A stretch of 24,287 nt of DNA, taken from IMG/VR virus record IMGVR_UViG_3300025879_000105, positions 1 through 24,287 of that record, one strand, 5' to 3'. Source of the DNA: a virus. Positions 21,801 through 24,287 of this stretch are shown in pieces (within the stretch, counting starts at the first letter, position 1; the number at the start of each line of letters is the position of its first letter). A model generated the notes under the pieces. It was given only the letters and a program-made list of their open reading frames with translations. It was not told where the DNA came from and did no database searches. The translations under genes were made by a program, and so were the position numbers.

Positions 21801-24124
21801 TAAGCAGTGTTGTTACTATCGTAGAAGATAGGTGCGTCTACACGACCATCTACAGTCAACTTGCTATCAGAACCTTGGAAACGGATGTTACCATCTGAGT
21901 AGAAGTTTCTATCAGAGACTCTAACAACTACAGGATATTCCCCACTAAACGATGTACCACCTTGCTGTACGTAGCGAGTATCATGTGTGTGACTATCATT
22001 AACTACTTGAGCAGATAACGTAACATTACTTGAGCCATCAAGACTAACTGAGCCATTCAAGTCACCGCTTAGTGTTATAGTTCTAGCAGTTGTCCATTTG
22101 TCTGCGTTAGGGTGATAACCATCGTGAAATAACTTGTAAGCAGTACCCGCGTTATATCTGTAGTTTAGACCTGTACCCCCGTCCCATAGTCTATGTTTTT
22201 CAGTGCCATTATAGTATTTCCATACGATATCACCTGCGTCTTCGTTTGACCCTGCTAAAAAGTTTAAGTCCGTGGCTCCAGAAAGAGTTAAAGCACCAGT
22301 CATAGTATCGCCAGTAACGTTTACGTAACGACTGTCTGATTCACTTTCTGTAAAGTAACGGTTATCTAGGTCTACAGTATTACCATTACTAATAGATAGC
22401 TGCCCTGTACTACCATTCCAAGAAAGGGTTTGGCTATCAGTTTCAGACGTTAAGTATCTACCGTCTAAGTCTACAGTTAAATCAGCTAGTGCGCCCGTTC
22501 GGCTTATGGTTAAAATACCATTTGAAGTATTAAAAGATACAGAGTCTGCATAGTTGTCTTGGTAGTTTGATGTTAATAAGTAACTGCTCGGGTTAAAGTT
22601 ACCTGCATGCCATACTTTACTCAGACTTCCTAAAGTAGTTCCTCCGGCGTATATCTCACCAAGTACATTAAATGTAATTGCCCCTACTGTAGGAAATTGA
22701 GTGTTTGTAGAAGAAGGGCCTACTACAATACCATAACCACCTATAGGGACTTGATTATCAAATTCGTTAAAAGATAAAGCTATACCTTGGTTATTATCGG
22801 TATCGAATTCTAGACTAGGAAAGTTCTGGTCTGAAGTGTTTGGTTCGTGAAGTCTAAGTTTTGCACTTGTTTTACTAATAATAATATCTTGATTAGTAGA
22901 ATTTCCACGAGCAGTAACACTGGCTAGGGTATCATTTTCTGTCTGAAGATACCTGTTATCTAGGTCTACAGGAATAGTACTGCCGTCGTTACGTGTAAGA
23001 GTTAGAACACCGTTACCAGTATTCCACCCAGCTGATACAATACGAGCTAGATTTGTATCATCAAGCAATACTGACATATCTACCGTAAATGTACTATTAT
23101 CATCACGACTAAAAGTCGCAATACCAGAACTGCTCATAGTACCACTAAGAATCTTAGATAGATTAGTGTCGTCTAAGTAAGAGGTAAGATCGATAGTTGC
23201 TGTAGTACCCGCCTCGTTTACATATTTAAGGTCATTGCCTACTTTAGTCAGCGTAGTAATTGTCTCTGCTGCAGCATCTGCACTATTAATAGTAATAGTA
23301 TCGCCAGATCTAGTTAAAGATACATTGCTACCACCTGCTAGTATTACGTCATCAGTAACAGAATTACTTCCGGTAAGACGTATAGCTTTACCTGACGCTA
23401 CATCAGCCGCACTGACGCTGTACGTAGTGTTAGTGTCTGTTTGGGAGTAACGTCCGTCTAAATTTACGGTAACGTCTGAGAGGCTCCCAGTGCGTCCTAG
23501 AGTCAACGTTCCACCACTAAAAGTAGCACTATCTAGGTAGTCGTTAGTTTCACTAGTTAGGTAGCCTTCTTGAGAGTGGTCACCCCAAGAATAGGCAGCA
23601 TCCCACTGAGATACGTCAGTAGTTGTAATAGACTTAACATGGCTAGGAACAGTAGGGTCTGTTTCTGTAAAAGAAGTAAGGTACCCAACGGTACTGTGAT
23701 CACCCCAAGAGTAAGCAGTGTCACCCTTACTAGTGTCTACTGTAGCCCAGCTAGCTGTAGTGCCATCAGTGGTAAGAAATTTTCCTGCATATCCTGTTTG
23801 TACTGGAAGGGTTTCCGCATCTAGGGTAAGGTTAAAACTGGTGTGGCCCATATCGGTAATTGTACCGTGGCCTGTTACATCACCAGTAAACGTAAGGTTT
23901 ATGTCATGAGTGTTATGTACATAATCATCTAGCTTATCACCTACATACGAGGTTACGGAAGCGGCTGATACAAGAGCTGTAGTGTCTGTAGCCCTATCAT
24001 CTAAAGCAGTACCAGTAGTTACAACTTTATCGTTTTGTACAGCCTCTGTGGTAAGTTTGGCTTCTTCGGTAATATTACGTAAGAATTCAGCTAGCTTCCT
24101 GGCCTTCGATTTTGTTATAGACAT
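18875..24124 (-). CDS. Giant tail fibre with C-terminal S74 chaperone domain (1749 aa)
   Basis: Long receptor-binding fibre. The N-terminus (MSITKSKARKLAEFLRNITE) may attach to the virion. Residues about 100-700 hold repeats with DL-D-[GN]-RY, YLTSET and two AYSWGDHS segments. Residues about 760-1600 hold seven YDxxNTxYYxDP-like motifs (near 19330, 19545, 19885, 20240, 20925, 20995 and 21790 in nucleotide terms). The last 103 residues form an S74 intramolecular chaperone: SSDYRLKENV, with the nucleophile S1647 and K1652 five residues on, as in endosialidase-type dyads, then FIAHEVAEVVPEAVVG and a coiled-coil end. Self-cleavage before S1647 would release the mature fibre trimer. There is no signal peptide. 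Promoter and terminator at 24186-24265 give it a separate transcription unit. Confidence 0.9.
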   Translation of the reverse strand: MSITKSKARKLAEFLRNITEEAKLTTEAVQNDKVVTTGTALDDRATDTTALVSAASVTSYVGDKLDDYVHNTHDINLTFTGDVTGHGTITDMGHTSFNLTLDAETLPVQTGYAGKFLTTDGTTASWATVDTSKGDTAYSWGDHSTVGYLTSFTETDPTVPSHVKSITTTDVSQWDAAYSWGDHSQEGYLTSETNDYLDSATFSGGTLTLGRTGSLSDVTVNLDGRYSQTDTNTTYSVSAADVASGKAIRLTGSNSVTDDVILAGGSNVSLTRSGDTITINSADAAAETITTLTKVGNDLKYVNEAGTTATIDLTSYLDDTNLSKILSGTMSSSGIATFSRDDNSTFTVDMSVLLDDTNLARIVSAGWNTGNGVLTLTRNDGSTIPVDLDNRYLQTENDTLASVTARGNSTNQDIIISKTSAKLRLHEPNTSDQNFPSLEFDTDNNQGIALSFNEFDNQVPIGGYGIVVGPSSTNTQFPTVGAITFNVLGEIYAGGTTLGSLSKVWHAGNFNPSSYLLTSNYQDNYADSVSFNTSNGILTISRTGALADLTVDLDGRYLTSETDSQTLSWNGSTGQLSISNGNTVDLDNRYFTESESDSRYVNVTGDTMTGALTLSGATDLNFLAGSNEDAGDIVWKYYNGTEKHRLWDGGTGLNYRYNAGTAYKLFHDGYHPNADKWTTARTITLSGDLNGSVSLDGSSNVTLSAQVVNDSHTHDTRYVQQGGTSFSGEYPVVVRVSDRNFYSDGNIRFQGSDSKLTVDGRVDAPIFYDSNNTAYYTDPASQSVMAKLKLTHVDDAQLILDGSSTSWSGIGFQDANSPATDFIWHYGATRTFALGGGGAPVAGKKLHVHGGTTIGENLVGTTAPTNGLKVEGDVEDNLGNQMITARHSGSDFVNGTLVQTNIPATGASGASYVIEVTGKSYSGEPPFAFKAQGYLYSNTIINHSGINYGDLRLTYIKAMEYNGYLCFWWPRISYWNSFQVHVRDAGGGSQNRVTTIGNASEPSVSKKVQTNLRMSVSYDTQTNAGNLYATAYYDSNDNAYVVDPAGTSYVNDLRANIVYDRNNTAYYFGSSSGDYRFRNGTVDNLTVNGTTTLGNGNGDKTKINDILELYATDSGDSHFYFGEDSSGGYGSYWYWDSSYTHYWYSRHAGTNSTIMYHSTSDTTYLHMGRHLHLHNKDINYVNQLHFNDNVRFYDDGNDNYLNYKWGDGGSGGIKFYDGNTTLHGYIYGDGGGRFGLLDNDGQWAVRVQTGTDPLELRCNDNVEFQVFDSYTLSPGSSRAPIFYDSNDTSYYCDPTSTSFVKYLGRRSHNTGHLVGSYNSVGGNSAKTNPIYTIGSSYNPNDADLNNMYGIGYSHSNASFISGNGFSGWGMYVSSAGTARVYLSGESGHVAGTGNTYFETYYDRNNTGYYVDPASTSNMLLIQMPHRGNGTSNIIVNNGGSENWRAIDVDGGSNNHGIGTSGTSRSVFGRNALCFHTSSSDSIRFHSDGWDTTFEVTGAAGNAWVKGDIRVPIYYDKDNTSYYWNPNVSGAHRLQTPSGYLDVGPMNATYCHFQTDRGEFYFNKTVRFDGAGARSYDAYAAANFPIYYDYVNTAYYTDSASESVMAKIKVKENTSTAGYTYMTFKNYIDTQYGSIYRSYGTMVYGTSSDYRLKENVISLSNASDRLNQLQPKRFNFIEYSDVTVDGFIAHEVAEVVPEAVVGEKDAVDHHGKPIHQSVDHSKLVPLLTASLQEALAKIEDLETRLSLLEQ
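19330..21835 (-). repeat. Seven dispersed YDxxNTxYYxDPxxxS motifs in the giant fibre
   Basis: The motif appears as FYDSNNTAYYTDP, YYDSNDNAYVVDP, VYDRNNTAYYFGS, FYDSNDTSYYCDP, YYDRNNTGYYVDP, YYDKDNTSYYWNP and YYDYVNTAYYTDS. Each probably marks one structural module, with spacings of roughly 70 to 750 bases. One copy (YYFGS) has lost the DP and one has N for D. Such repeats are common in cyanophage-like fibres as far as I recall. Confidence 0.75.
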
Positions 24125-24142
24125 ATTAACTCTCTATGTGAA

Positions 24143-24155
24143 TACCCTATGGGTA
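24143..24155 (-). other. Short leader hairpin before the giant fibre gene
   Basis: TACCC-TAT-GGGTA (5-bp stem, 3-base loop) lies 19 bases upstream of the ATG at 24124, in the mRNA leader. It is too short to be a terminator and could affect translation or RNA stability. The evidence is only the inverted repeat. Confidence 0.3.
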
Positions 24156-24185
24156 GTATAAATTATTACAACCACTATTACAGGT

Positions 24186-24202
24186 ATTATATCAAAATTA
24201 TA
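24186..24202 (-). promoter_or_regulatory. Extended -10 promoter for the giant fibre
   Basis: On the minus strand TGATATAAT (24194-24186) is an extended -10 box, with a second TATAAT 11 bases upstream (24202-24197). The -35 regions are poor (TAGCTA or GAGCAA). Extended -10 promoters can work without a strong -35. The nonamer matches those upstream of the portal and the fibre operon. Confidence 0.6.
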
Positions 24203-24240
24203 ACTAAATTGCTCTATGTTAGCTAGTTTTAAAAAGGTAC

Positions 24241-24267
24241 AAAAAAAGGGTAGTTAAGCCCTTTTCT
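24241..24267. terminator. Terminator at the window's right edge
   Basis: AAAAGGG-TAGTTAAG-CCCTTTT gives a 7-bp stem. On the minus strand it ends in seven Ts, and on the plus strand the C-rich arm is followed by TTTTCTTTT. It should end the minus-strand unit arriving from beyond the window, and it separates that unit from the fibre promoter at 24186. The last 20 or so bases to 24287 contain only possible gene-end codons and nothing that I can name. Confidence 0.75.
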
Positions 24268-24287
24268 TTTATTACCTAAAGTTTTAC

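Noticed and set aside
1-24287. Integrase, attachment site, tRNA, CRISPR array, insertion sequence
   Set aside because: None was recognised on either strand. The repeated sequences seen are coding repeats within fibre genes.

Overview
This window is an AT-rich piece of a tailed-phage genome, with the late structural, tail-fibre and lysis genes and almost every gene on the minus strand. There is no integrase, IS element, tRNA, CRISPR array or recognisable cellular metabolic gene. The two-component spanin (one part a lipoprotein), the Sec-exported proteins and the sigma70-like promoters point to a Gram-negative host. Several families (DUF6447, DUF7936-like, S74 fibre with YDxxNTxYY repeats, small lysine-rich proteins, a secreted-protein cluster) are ones I associate with marine phages such as cyanophages and pelagiphages. 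A marine phage with an N4gp56-type capsid is therefore my best inference. Family names come from recognition by eye, not from a search.

Layout in the direction of transcription (high to low coordinates). (1) A terminator (about 24241-24267) and an extended -10 promoter precede a 1749-aa tail fibre (18875-24124) ending in an S74 self-cleaving chaperone domain, followed by a UUCG-loop hairpin and a DUF7936-like gene. (2) A bidirectional terminator (18407-18436) separates this from the only plus-strand gene (DUF6447-like, 18139-18387), which has a promoter overlapping a divergent minus-strand promoter. (3) The minus promoter drives an envelope/lysis operon (13324-18036): overlapping spanins, T4-type lysozyme, five consecutive signal-peptide proteins, an EF-hand two-helix membrane protein and a membrane-anchored coiled-coil protein. 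(4) A second extended -10 promoter (13292-13320) starts a receptor-binding operon (6473-13229): small coiled-coil/TM protein, GT-A glycosyltransferase, a second DUF7936-like protein, a 1375-aa repeat-built fibre, a 236-aa tip-like protein and a tail assembly chaperone-like protein. (5) A third, matching promoter (6371-6399) starts the head operon: portal, two glutamine-rich or coiled proteins, a run of five very small Lys/Cys-rich proteins, an acidic conserved protein, an acidic scaffold-like protein and the major capsid protein, which runs off the left edge.

The three minus-strand promoters upstream of fibre, fibre-operon and portal share an identical nonamer (TGATATAAT). This suggests late transcription by host polymerase with a common promoter type. 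The most interesting features are the cassette of small basic proteins sharing a short G-L-A-x-x-M/L motif next to the portal, the five-protein secreted cluster inside the lysis region, the EF-hand holin-like protein, the dual-coded hydrophobic segments at 16340-16410, and non-terminator hairpins at gene junctions.
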